A DNA stretch of 22,052 bases from an uncultured Lachnospiraceae bacterium. Its GTDB lineage: Bacteria; Bacillota; Clostridia; Lachnospirales; Lachnospiraceae. The position numbers and the translations under genes are program-made. Position 1 is the stretch's first letter; every line of letters starts with the position of its first letter. The notes under the pieces were generated by a model, which made no database searches, was not told the DNA's origin, and saw nothing but the letters and a program-made list of their open reading frames with translations. Of this stretch, positions 14,182-21,112 are shown piece after piece. Location: contig CAJURF010000064.1 of assembly GCA_910588825.1 (NCBI GenBank), forward strand, positions 1-22,052. Reading direction: 5' to 3'.

Positions 14182-14880
14182 TTATTTGACCTCGAATTTA
14201 TAGCCGATTCCCCATACTGTGCTGATGGACCAGGCCGAGTGGTCCTTGATTTTTGCCCGGATGCGTTTGATGTGGACGTCTACGGTACGCGTATCTCCGA
14301 TGTATTCATACCCCCATATATGATCCAGAAGCTGCTCTCTGGTGAACACCTGATTGGGGGAGGAGGCGAGAAAATACAAAAGTTCCAGTTCCTTCGGAGG
14401 CATATCCACATGGGTGCCCCGGTAGAGGACTGAATAATTGGTCAGGTTTACGGAGAGATCCGGGTAGTTGACACATTTTTCGTTGGAGGGAGCAGGGGCA
14501 GGTTCCTTTACCTGGAAGCGGCGCAGAACCGCCCGTACTCTGGCTACCAGTTCTTTGGAGTCAAAAGGCTTGATAATATAATCATCTGCTCCCAGTTCCA
14601 GGCCAAGCACTTTGTCAAAGGTTTCCCCTTTGGCAGAGAGCATAATGATGGGCACGTCGGACTTCTGGCGGATTTCCCGGCAGACCTGATACCCGTCAAT
14701 ACCAGGAAGCATCAGATCCAACAGAATTAGATTAGGCTGGAATGTCTGGAATTCTTTCAGGGCTTCTTCCCCGTCGTTGACGATGGAGGTTTCAAAACAT
14801 TCCTTTGTAAGGTACAGGGCAATCAGTTCTGCGATGTGATTGTCGTCATCTACAATCAGGATTTTTTGTTTATTTACCAT
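14182..14880 (-). CDS. OmpR/PhoB-family response regulator
   Basis: A 232-residue DNA-binding regulator partnered with the adjacent kinase. The receiver domain (1-120) has the acidic pocket VDDD (10-13), phospho-acceptor D55 in LILLDLMLPG, S82 and K104 (IIKPFD). The C-terminal winged helix contains REQLLDHIWG and the recognition-helix region TRTVDVHIKRIRAKI. Members bind tandem 11-bp direct repeats. Such a repeat, TGTAAC-N5-TGTAAC, lies about 50 bases before this ATG (14930-14946), suggesting autoregulation. AAGGAGCC at 9 bases supports the start. It is encoded after mutS2 with a 61-base gap and no terminator. PhoP-, WalR- or ResD-type identity cannot be settled from sequence alone. Confidence 0.95.
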   Translation of the reverse strand: MVNKQKILIVDDDNHIAELIALYLTKECFETSIVNDGEEALKEFQTFQPNLILLDLMLPGIDGYQVCREIRQKSDVPIIMLSAKGETFDKVLGLELGADDYIIKPFDSKELVARVRAVLRRFQVKEPAPAPSNEKCVNYPDLSVNLTNYSVLYRGTHVDMPPKELELLYFLASSPNQVFTREQLLDHIWGYEYIGDTRTVDVHIKRIRAKIKDHSAWSISTVWGIGYKFEVK

Positions 14881-14929
14881 GACAATGGCTCCTTATTTGA
14901 ATTCTGCGTAACGGTCCAGTATCTTCACA

Positions 14930-14946
14930 GTTACAGAATCGTTACA
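14930..14946 (-). promoter_or_regulatory. TGTAAC-N5-TGTAAC direct repeat, candidate response-regulator operator
   Basis: On the minus strand two perfect TGTAAC copies (complements of 14941-14946 and 14930-14935) are spaced 11 bp. This equals the published WalR-box pattern TGT(A/T)A(A/T/C)-N5-TGT(A/T)A(A/T/C). It overlaps the mutS2 stop codon and a possible -35 TTGTAA; GATACT follows 18 bases later as a possible -10 of the regulator gene. Confidence 0.55.
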
Positions 14947-17314
14947 ATTCTACAATAGTTACTCCAGAGTCCCCTTCCCCCATGCCGCCCAGACGGTAGG
15001 ATTTTACATGTTTCTGGCGCTTCAGGTAATTGTGCACAGCTTTTCGTAGAGCTCCAGTCCCTTTTCCATGTACAATGCGCACTTGGCTTAGATGAGCAAG
15101 ACAGGCATCGTCCAGATATTTGTCCAGTTCAGAAAGCGCTTCGTCTACAGTTTTCCCCAGCAGATGGATTTCTGTAGAGATCGAAGAGGATTTTGACACC
15201 TTGATCTTCCCGGAGCCTGTGCGGTTCAGAGAAGGAGTGATGATTTCCGGTTCGTCGAGAAGTTCCAGGTCGGAAATGTTCACCTGAGAACGGAGGATAC
15301 CCATCTGTACGAATAAGCTGCCTTTTCCGTCTGGAAGACTGCTGACGGTACCTTTCAGGCCCATGGACAGAACCCTCACCCCGTCGCCCAGCCGTAATTC
15401 CGAAGGCTTCAGCTCCTTTTTGGGTTTGGCAGCGGGCTTGGGGCCTAAGCGGTTTTCCACCTGGTTCATTTTTTTGCGGAGATTCTGCCGTTCTTTTTCC
15501 ACAGCCGCCATGTCCACATGATGTTTCTGGAATTTGTTGTACATTTTTATGGACTGGTCGGCGTAGTCTTTGGCCTCCTGGAGTATTTTATGGGCTTCTT
15601 CATTGGCCTCCTGGAGAATTTTTTCCCGCCGTTTGTCAAGCTTGTTCTGTTTTTCCTCCAGACGGTCTTTCATCTGGCTGATCTCCTGTTTGTACCTTTG
15701 GATTTCATCCCGCTCTTTTTCTATGGTGATACGGTTTGCTTCCAGGTTGGAGATCACATCTTCCAGAGATTCGTCTTTCTGGTTAATCTGCTGTCTGGCC
15801 TTGTCAATGAGAAAATCCGGCAGTCCCAGTTTGGAGGAAATGGCAAAGGCGTTGCTCTTGCCGGGAACACCTATGAGAAGCCGATAAGTGGGCCGAAGTG
15901 TTTCCACATCGAATTCACAGGAGGCGTTTTCCACGCCAGGAGTGGCCAGGGCGTAAATCTTCAATTCACTGTAGTGGGTGGTGGCCATGGTACGGATGCC
16001 CTGCTGGTGCAGGTGGGATAAAATGGCGATGGCCAGGGCAGCTCCTTCTGTAGGGTCGGTGCCTGCTCCCAGTTCATCGAACAGTACCAGAGAGTGTCTG
16101 TCAGCTTTTTCGATAAAGGAAACCACATTGGTCATATGGGAAGAAAAGGTACTCAGACTCTGCTCAATGCTCTGCTCATCCCCTATGTCGGCATAAACTT
16201 CCTGGAAAACAGACAGCTGGCTGCGGTCAGCGGCGGGAATGTGGAGGCCGGACTGGCCCATTAAAACCAGCAGTCCCACAGTCTTCATGGATACGGTCTT
16301 TCCCCCTGTGTTGGGGCCGGTAACCACCAGCAGATCGAATTCGCCGCCCAGACGGACGTCAATGGGGACAGCCTGTTTTTTGGGAATCAGGGGGTGGCGG
16401 GCTTTGCGCAGGTGAATCCTCCCTTCCCGGTTGAAGATAGGCGCTGTGGCATTGTGGTCCATGGCCAGGGAAGCCCGGGCAAAGATGAAATCCAGGTCAG
16501 CCATAAACCGCATGTCATTTTCGATGGCTTCCCGGTCACCCGCCGCCAGTTCACTTAATGTGGCCAGGACAGCCTCGATTTCACGCTGCTCTTTGATTTC
16601 TAATTCCCGTATATCATTGTTGAGCTTGACGATGGCCATGGGCTCTATGAACAGAGTGGCGCCGGTGGAGGACTGATCGTGGATCATGCCTGATACCTGA
16701 TTCCGATACTCTGCTTTCACCGGCAGACAGTAGCGTCCATTGCGCATGGTGACCACACTGTCCTGCAGATACGTACGGGCGCTTCCATTTACAATGGAAT
16801 GCAGCTGGCTGTGCACCCGGTCATTGGTGTTTTTCAGCTCTCTGCGCACCTGCCGCAGTCCCGGGCTGGCATCGTCACTGACTTCGTCGGGTGAGGGGAG
16901 ACAGCGGCGGATCTCTGAGGCCAGCGGGGTCAGGGGTTCCAGAGCGTCGAATAATGCTTTCAGACAGTCCGGCTCAGTATCGTCCCGGTCAGGGCGTCCG
17001 TATGACTTGACCCGCCCGGTATTCTCCAAAAGGGCGCAGATATCCAGTAACTCACTGGCAGACAGGGCACTGCCCACGTCCAGACGTTTCAGAGAACTGC
17101 GGATATCCTTTACGTTTCCGAAAGAAACACTGCCTTTTTGGAAAAGCCTGCTCAGAGCGTGGGAGGTCTGCAGCTGCATGGTTTCAATCTGTGAAAGGTC
17201 AGTCAGCGGTTCCAGACGGCGGCAGGCTTCTTTACCCATGGGGGAAGAAGCCTTGTTCACCAGCTGGCTGATAATTTTTGTATATTCTAATGCAGAAATT
17301 GCTTTGCTGTTCAT
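14942..17314 (-). CDS. mutS2: MutS2 / ribosome-rescue ATPase with Smr domain
   Basis: MutS2 is a homodimeric ABC-type ATPase. It has been linked to suppression of recombination and, more recently in Bacillus, to splitting collided ribosomes. The 790-residue chain starts MNSKAISALEYTKII, typical for the family, with AGAGG 7 bases before. The longer start at 17332 would place MKQRLF over that site. The MutS core has Walker A GPNTGGKT (333-340), Walker B LVLFDELGAGTDP, and a long charged coiled coil. A KOW-like strand region and the C-terminal Smr nuclease domain follow, with EIHLLGKTVDEAL and VHGKGTGALR motifs; the usual DLRG-type entry reads HLLG here. It is the first gene of a minus-strand run with the response regulator and kinase. 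Confidence 0.95.
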   Translation of the reverse strand: MNSKAISALEYTKIISQLVNKASSPMGKEACRRLEPLTDLSQIETMQLQTSHALSRLFQKGSVSFGNVKDIRSSLKRLDVGSALSASELLDICALLENTGRVKSYGRPDRDDTEPDCLKALFDALEPLTPLASEIRRCLPSPDEVSDDASPGLRQVRRELKNTNDRVHSQLHSIVNGSARTYLQDSVVTMRNGRYCLPVKAEYRNQVSGMIHDQSSTGATLFIEPMAIVKLNNDIRELEIKEQREIEAVLATLSELAAGDREAIENDMRFMADLDFIFARASLAMDHNATAPIFNREGRIHLRKARHPLIPKKQAVPIDVRLGGEFDLLVVTGPNTGGKTVSMKTVGLLVLMGQSGLHIPAADRSQLSVFQEVYADIGDEQSIEQSLSTFSSHMTNVVSFIEKADRHSLVLFDELGAGTDPTEGAALAIAILSHLHQQGIRTMATTHYSELKIYALATPGVENASCEFDVETLRPTYRLLIGVPGKSNAFAISSKLGLPDFLIDKARQQINQKDESLEDVISNLEANRITIEKERDEIQRYKQEISQMKDRLEEKQNKLDKRREKILQEANEEAHKILQEAKDYADQSIKMYNKFQKHHVDMAAVEKERQNLRKKMNQVENRLGPKPAAKPKKELKPSELRLGDGVRVLSMGLKGTVSSLPDGKGSLFVQMGILRSQVNISDLELLDEPEIITPSLNRTGSGKIKVSKSSSISTEIHLLGKTVDEALSELDKYLDDACLAHLSQVRIVHGKGTGALRKAVHNYLKRQKHVKSYRLGGMGEGDSGVTIVEL

Positions 17315-17516
17315 AAATAACCTCTGTTTCATAATCGTAATTAAAGTTTCAGTATAAGGCTATTTTACTCTATTTAAAAGGGAATGAAAAGACTAAAAGA
17401 ATGAAATTTCATTGATCTTGGAAAGGAAGGCCGGTGCGCTTTCACACACCGGCATATGAAAAAGAATTTGTTTGAAAAGGGTTTATCCTTAACACTTTTC
17501 GAGTATACAAAACAAA

Positions 17517-17566
17517 TGTGTAGAAAATGTGATTGCCCAGTGAAAGGAATGTGAAAAAAATGTGAA
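17517..17566 (-). promoter_or_regulatory. five hexamers at exact 11-bp period, PhoP-type operator candidate
   Basis: On the minus strand, from 17566 downward, the hexamers are TTCACA, TTCACA, TTCACT, ATCACA and TACACA, each followed by 5 bases. Two match the Bacillus PhoP consensus TT(A/C/T)A(C/T)A fully and three match at five of six positions. Plus-strand positions are 17561, 17550, 17539, 17528 and 17517. This tandem helical-turn spacing is the hallmark of OmpR-family binding. Confidence 0.6.
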
Positions 17567-17723
17567 ATCAGCCAGGGATATGGAGTATTGTGAAATTATG
17601 CTCAGACATGACGTGTTTGGACAGAATAGACAAAACGCTGGCTATGTGGATTAGGCTGATTGGTCAAAAAATGCCGCGGGATGAGAGGGATTTTCTGGTA
17701 TTCAGTGAGAAAAATCCTTGCTA

Positions 17724-17755
17724 TTCATAAAATGTTCATAACTATTTGCTAAAAT
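17724..17755 (+). promoter_or_regulatory. TTCATA-N5-TTCATA pair before a TAAAAT -10, HtrA-like gene promoter region
   Basis: TTCATA occurs at 17724-17729 and 17735-17740, an 11-bp period, and both fit TT(A/C/T)A(C/T)A. TAAAAT (17750-17755) is a plausible -10 about 40 bases before the ATG at 17797. No good -35 exists, as is common for promoters activated by an OmpR-family regulator bound at the -35 region. Confidence 0.45.
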
Positions 17756-17796
17756 AATTAAGAATTGGAGCATATTTGTGTGAACGGAGAAGTGTT

Positions 17797-19101
17797 ATGG
17801 GTGGCCAGAAAAAATACTCAAGTTCATTGGATACGCCTTCTGATCCGAATGAAGAAGAATATAATTTTATAAAAGAAACAATTAAACACAGACCTTTTAA
17901 TAAAAGAAAGTTTTTCCAATGGGCAGCGTCTATTGCCGTGGGAGCCGTGGCCTTTGGGGTATTATCTGGGTTTGTTTTCCGCCTGACTGTTCCTGTGGTT
18001 GAGAAATACCAGGAGAAAGACAGGGGGCAGGAACAGAAAGTGAAGATTCCAAAGGATGAGCCGGAGGAGACAGGAAAGCCTAAGAAGGACAGCACCCCCA
18101 CCCCCAAGATTGTGGAGGTGCCCCAAAATATCACATTGGCTGACTATGAAAAGATTTACAACGAGATTCTCAGTGTGGCAGAAGAACCCCGCAGAGCACT
18201 GGTTCAGGTATCGGGGGTGCGTGATGAACAGGATCTGCTGGATAACAGCCGGATTTCTTCTGGTGAGTCGGAAGGGATTATCATTGAAAATAACGGGAGC
18301 GGGCTGTATATTCTGACAGAGATGTGGGCGATCACAGATGCGGAAAAGATCCGGGTTAGTTTTTCAGACGGTTCTGCCGCGAAAGCAGTTTTGGTAAAAG
18401 GAGATGCGGCCACAGGTCTGGCTGTGATCCAGGTGCCTGTGGAGTCTGTGAAAAGGGCAACCCTTTCGAATATTACGGCGGCCCAGCTGGGAAACTCCTA
18501 TAGTCTGGTTCAGGGAAAAGCGGTAATAGCCATCGGAAGCCCTACTGGATACGCGGATTCAGTGGTTTATGGAAACATCACTTCTGTTTCCAATAAAGTT
18601 TCCGTGACGGATATGGAATATAATCTTCTGACCACAGATATTTTGGGAAGCGGTGAGGGAAGCGGTGTGCTTCTGGACACTTCGGGGAGTATTATCGGGC
18701 TTATCGCTATGGATTACGGGCCGGAGGATACACATACCATGGTGAAAGCACTGTCCGTATCCCAGTTAAAACCTTTGATTGAAAATCTATCCAATGGGAA
18801 AAATATTATTTACATGGGAATCCGCGGACAGGAGGTTTCCCAGGATACAGCAGAAAATACGAAAATTCCCCGGGGGATTTACGTGGACCAGGTGGAAGAG
18901 GATTCCCCGGCCATGGAAGCAGGCATTCAGACAGGCGATGTGATTACCGCCTTCAACAAAGAAGATGTGCGCACCATGCAGCGTTTTTACACAGAACTGC
19001 AGAAATGCCAGAAGGAACAGAAAGTGAAGATAACCATCATGCGCAGAGGAGCAGATGGTTATGGGGAGACACAGGTAACAGTAACGCTGGATGTCAGGTA
19101 G
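17797..19101 (+). CDS. membrane-anchored HtrA/DegP-like protein, catalytically dead (PDZ domain)
   Basis: The 434-residue protein has a cytosolic N-terminus (1-40), one transmembrane helix (about 43-63), a charged proline-rich linker, a trypsin-like domain (about 110-330) and a C-terminal PDZ domain (about 338-432, with PRGIYVDQVEEDSPAMEAGIQ). The layout is that of Bacillus HtrA/YyxA. The triad is gone: the usual LTNNHVV reads LTEMWAI (His to W177), TDLAV reads TGLAV (Asp to G207), and GNSGG reads GEGSG (Ser to G288). A scaffold or peptide-sensing role on the outer face of the membrane is therefore more likely than proteolysis. The ATG at 17797 is chosen for GGAGAAG 7 bases before. yhaM begins 13 bases after its stop. 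Confidence 0.88.
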   Translation: MGGQKKYSSSLDTPSDPNEEEYNFIKETIKHRPFNKRKFFQWAASIAVGAVAFGVLSGFVFRLTVPVVEKYQEKDRGQEQKVKIPKDEPEETGKPKKDSTPTPKIVEVPQNITLADYEKIYNEILSVAEEPRRALVQVSGVRDEQDLLDNSRISSGESEGIIIENNGSGLYILTEMWAITDAEKIRVSFSDGSAAKAVLVKGDAATGLAVIQVPVESVKRATLSNITAAQLGNSYSLVQGKAVIAIGSPTGYADSVVYGNITSVSNKVSVTDMEYNLLTTDILGSGEGSGVLLDTSGSIIGLIAMDYGPEDTHTMVKALSVSQLKPLIENLSNGKNIIYMGIRGQEVSQDTAENTKIPRGIYVDQVEEDSPAMEAGIQTGDVITAFNKEDVRTMQRFYTELQKCQKEQKVKITIMRRGADGYGETQVTVTLDVR

Positions 19102-19114
19102 AGAGGATGGAGAG

Positions 19115-20062
19115 ATGAAATTTATTAACGAGTTGAGGGAAGGTGAGCGGGTCGGGGAGATTTATCTGTGCAAACAGAAGCAGTCGGCTGTGACAAAGAA
19201 TGGGAAACCTTATGAGAATCTGATCCTTCAGGATAAGACAGGCACCATTGACGCCAAAATCTGGGACCCCAATTCCCAGGGCATCAATGAGTTTGAGGTA
19301 CTGGATTATATTGATGTTGTGGGAGATGTGACCAGCTTTGCCGGGTCTTTGCAGATCAGCGTGAAACGGGTGCGCAGGGCGAAAGAAGGAGAATACCAGG
19401 CGGCAGACTATCTTCCGGTAAGCAAAAACAGTGTAGATGAAATGATTCATAAGCTGCAGGAATATGTGCATTCGGTGAAAAACCCATATCTGTCCCAGCT
19501 TTTGAAACGTCTGTTTATTGATGATAAAGAATTTATGGAAGTATTTCAGAAACATTCAGCGGCAAAAACCGTTCATCACGGATTCATCGGCGGGCTGCTG
19601 GAGCACACGCTGGGTGTGGCCAGGCTGTGTGACTTTTATGCAGGAGCTTATCCCATCCTGAACCGGGATCTGCTGATTACGGCGGCTCTGTGCCATGATA
19701 TCGGAAAAACCAGGGAACTGTCCTCATTTCCATTGAATGATTACACAGATGATGGGCAGCTGCTGGGGCATATTGTCATCGGGACAGAGATGGTCTATGA
19801 TATCATCCGTGAGATACCGGACTTTCCGGAAATCCTCAGCAGTGAATTGAAGCACTGTATCTTATCCCACCACGGGGAAATGGAATATGGTTCACCGAAA
19901 AAACCGGCTTTGGCAGAAGCTGTGGCGCTGAATCTGGCGGATAACACAGACGCCCGCATGGAGACCTTGAAAGAAGTATTCGGGTCAGCAGGGGCGAAAA
20001 AAGAGTGGCTGGGATATAATCGGTTCTTTGAGTCTAATTTAAGACGGACGGGAGATGTTTGA
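19115..20062 (+). CDS. yhaM: 3'-5' exoribonuclease YhaM family (OB-fold + HD domain)
   Basis: YhaM removes nucleotides from RNA 3' ends and trims transcripts after termination in Firmicutes. The 315-residue protein begins MKFINELREGERVGEIYL, followed by an OB-fold nucleic-acid-binding domain (about 12-90, with KNGKPYENLILQDKTGTIDA). An HD hydrolase domain follows with HHGFIGGLLEHT (154-165), CHDIGKTREL (193-202), H219, SHHGEMEYGSP (251-261) and a late aspartate in LADNTDA. All metal ligands are present. GAGAGG 8 bases before supports the ATG at 19115; an earlier in-frame ATG (19091) lies inside the upstream gene. It is co-transcribed with the HtrA-like gene and is followed at once by a terminator. 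Confidence 0.92.
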   Translation: MKFINELREGERVGEIYLCKQKQSAVTKNGKPYENLILQDKTGTIDAKIWDPNSQGINEFEVLDYIDVVGDVTSFAGSLQISVKRVRRAKEGEYQAADYLPVSKNSVDEMIHKLQEYVHSVKNPYLSQLLKRLFIDDKEFMEVFQKHSAAKTVHHGFIGGLLEHTLGVARLCDFYAGAYPILNRDLLITAALCHDIGKTRELSSFPLNDYTDDGQLLGHIVIGTEMVYDIIREIPDFPEILSSELKHCILSHHGEMEYGSPKKPALAEAVALNLADNTDARMETLKEVFGSAGAKKEWLGYNRFFESNLRRTGDV

Positions 20063-20094
20063 AGGCGGAGTACTTTAGAGTACACCGCCTTTTA
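20062..20094 (+). terminator. rho-independent terminator of the HtrA-like/yhaM operon
   Basis: Arms at 20062-20073 and 20080-20091 pair over 12 positions with one A-A mismatch (20069/20084) around a 6-base loop, followed by a T-rich tail (20090-20093). The left arm starts in the yhaM stop codon. In the minus direction no T run follows. Confidence 0.88.
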
Positions 20095-20106
20095 TTAACA
20101 GTTTGT

Positions 20107-20742
20107 CTATTTATCTTTTTTTGCCTTAATATGATCATCACTCTCCGAAGAGTTCTTTCCATTCATATCATCCAAAATTTTTTCCAGAATCATTTTCTTC
20201 ACATACACATCAAAGCTGAGCAGACACAGGAAAGAAAAAAGCTGCAGATGTTCCTGGTCTTTTTTGGGAGCCTGCTGGAAAGTCTCTCCGGCGGTTTTAT
20301 AATTTTTGATCAGATCTTTTTTCAGATGTTCGATCTGTCCTTTTTCCATGCTGAATACTTCTGTATAGATATCGGTAAGATTCCAGCCATCCTTATTTTG
20401 AAAATATTTTTCTGTCAGAGGATTTAACAGGGACTGGATATCATTGATGGTCAGGATATTTTTAAAATAGTAGATAAAAATCAGCAGCAGCAAATGCTCT
20501 TTGCTGTATTTTTTCTTATCAGGAGGCGGCAGCAAATGGTTTTTCGCATAATTGTTGATCATGGTCTTGGTCAGAACCTTGTCCTCAGGGTAGCGTTTGC
20601 TGGATTCCATCTGCTCATCCATAAAAGTGGTCACCTGGTCCATGTAAAGCTGGATGTTGGGCAGATCCTCCGGCTTGATATAATCAATCTTGGATACGCT
20701 TTTTAAAATGCTGTTTATCATATCTTTGCTGTCTATCTTCAT
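20107..20742 (-). CDS. DUF1836 domain-containing protein (HTH-type, putative regulator)
   Basis: This 211-residue protein fits DUF1836, a Firmicute family thought to contain a MerR-like helix-turn-helix. The marks are LPNIQLYMDQVTTFMDEQM, then KMINNY-like helix TKTMINNYAKNHLLPPP, and YSKEHLLLLIFIYYFKNIL. The C-terminus is a charged, lysine-rich tail. The ATG at 20742 has AAGGTGA 5-6 bases before. A longer frame to 20787 has no ribosome site and is rejected. It is transcribed alone from a promoter at 20919-20947 with a leader of about 170 bases. The target is unknown; DNA binding is inferred from the family. Confidence 0.88.
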   Translation of the reverse strand: MKIDSKDMINSILKSVSKIDYIKPEDLPNIQLYMDQVTTFMDEQMESSKRYPEDKVLTKTMINNYAKNHLLPPPDKKKYSKEHLLLLIFIYYFKNILTINDIQSLLNPLTEKYFQNKDGWNLTDIYTEVFSMEKGQIEHLKKDLIKNYKTAGETFQQAPKKDQEHLQLFSFLCLLSFDVYVKKMILEKILDDMNGKNSSESDDHIKAKKDK

Positions 20743-20893
20743 TTGAATCACCTTATTTCTATTATGTGAGTGTTCCTCAAGCGTCATCTGGACTCACTTT
20801 TTCGAGCTGGTCTTTTGCCGGGTACACCCGAATTTTATTATTCTATGACTAATTGCCGCTGGAAAATATGATATGATTGGCACGTCGAAACAT

Positions 20894-20924
20894 CTCATTT
20901 CCCTTGGCGGCTAATCATATTATA
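20894..20924 (-). repeat. conserved early leader, copy 2, of the DUF1836 gene
   Basis: CTCATTTCCCTTG (20894-20906, plus strand) is identical to 8756-8768. It is followed by CG, AATCAT and ATTATA (20919-20924) in the same order. It sits at about +5 to +20 of the DUF1836 transcript, as copy 1 does for the ATPase gene. The rest of this leader (20743-20893) has only a short CGGGT/ACCCG stem near 20820-20831. Confidence 0.55.
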
Positions 20925-20947
20925 TGGTTTTTAAAACTGTATGGCAA
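20919..20947 (-). promoter_or_regulatory. sigma-A promoter of the DUF1836 gene with A/T UP-like tract
   Basis: On the minus strand TTGCCA (complement of 20942-20947) and TATAAT (complement of 20919-20924) are 17 bases apart. Directly upstream, seven T, G, seven A (20949-20963) form an A/T tract like an UP element. The resulting leader is about 170 bases. Confidence 0.68.
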
Positions 20948-21003
20948 GTTTTTTTGAAAAAAAGGAAAAATTACCGCCGTCCGCCCAAACACGCTTCAGC
21001 CCC

Positions 21004-21032
21004 TTGCGATAGGTAATGTAAAATGATATACT
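21004..21032 (+). promoter_or_regulatory. sigma-A promoter of pcrA
   Basis: TTGCGA (21004-21009) and TATACT (21027-21032) with a 17-base spacer stand about 75 bases before the pcrA leader ends. Transcription should start near 21039, placing the hairpin at 21048-21071 inside the leader. Confidence 0.65.
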
Positions 21033-21047
21033 AACTATAAATACAGG

Positions 21048-21075
21048 GTGCCCGCTTGCTGAAGCGGGTGCTTTT
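21048..21075 (+). terminator. terminator-like leader hairpin before pcrA (possible attenuator)
   Basis: Arms 21048-21057 and 21062-21071 pair over 10 positions (two of them G-U) around GCTG and are followed by TTTTAT. It starts within about 10 bases of the predicted transcript start and about 40 bases before the pcrA ATG, so it may limit read-through. The loop side GCTGAAGCG (21058-21066) is the exact complement of CGCTTCAGC at 20992-21000, just upstream of the promoter. Confidence 0.6.
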
Positions 21076-21112
21076 ATCTGTGTAGAGCGTGATAAAAGAC
21101 AGGAGAAAATAT

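Larger units (their letters stand above)
17315..17796. other. 482-base divergent regulatory gap between mutS2 and the HtrA-like gene
   Basis: No coding frame or RNA gene is evident. The gap holds a perfect 14-bp palindrome AATGAAATTTCATT (17400-17413) and a hairpin GCCGGTG (17430-17436)/CACCGGC (17447-17453) without a T run on either side. It also holds the 11-bp-periodic hexamer array (17517-17566) and a second hexamer pair near the HtrA-like gene. No convincing -35/-10 pair was found for mutS2; TAAAAT and TATACT boxes near 17360-17380 on the minus strand lack good -35 partners. Confidence 0.6.

Noticed and set aside
17400..17413. Palindrome AATGAAATTTCATT as a regulator site
   Set aside because: It is AT-rich and single-copy in the window; there is too little to separate it from chance.
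17430..17453. GCCGGTG/CACCGGC hairpin as a terminator
   Set aside because: No T run follows on either strand, and it lies upstream of both flanking genes, where no transcript is expected to end.
20743..20787. N-terminal extension of the DUF1836 protein
   Set aside because: The upstream start has no ribosome site, while the ATG at 20742 has AAGGTGA at a proper distance.
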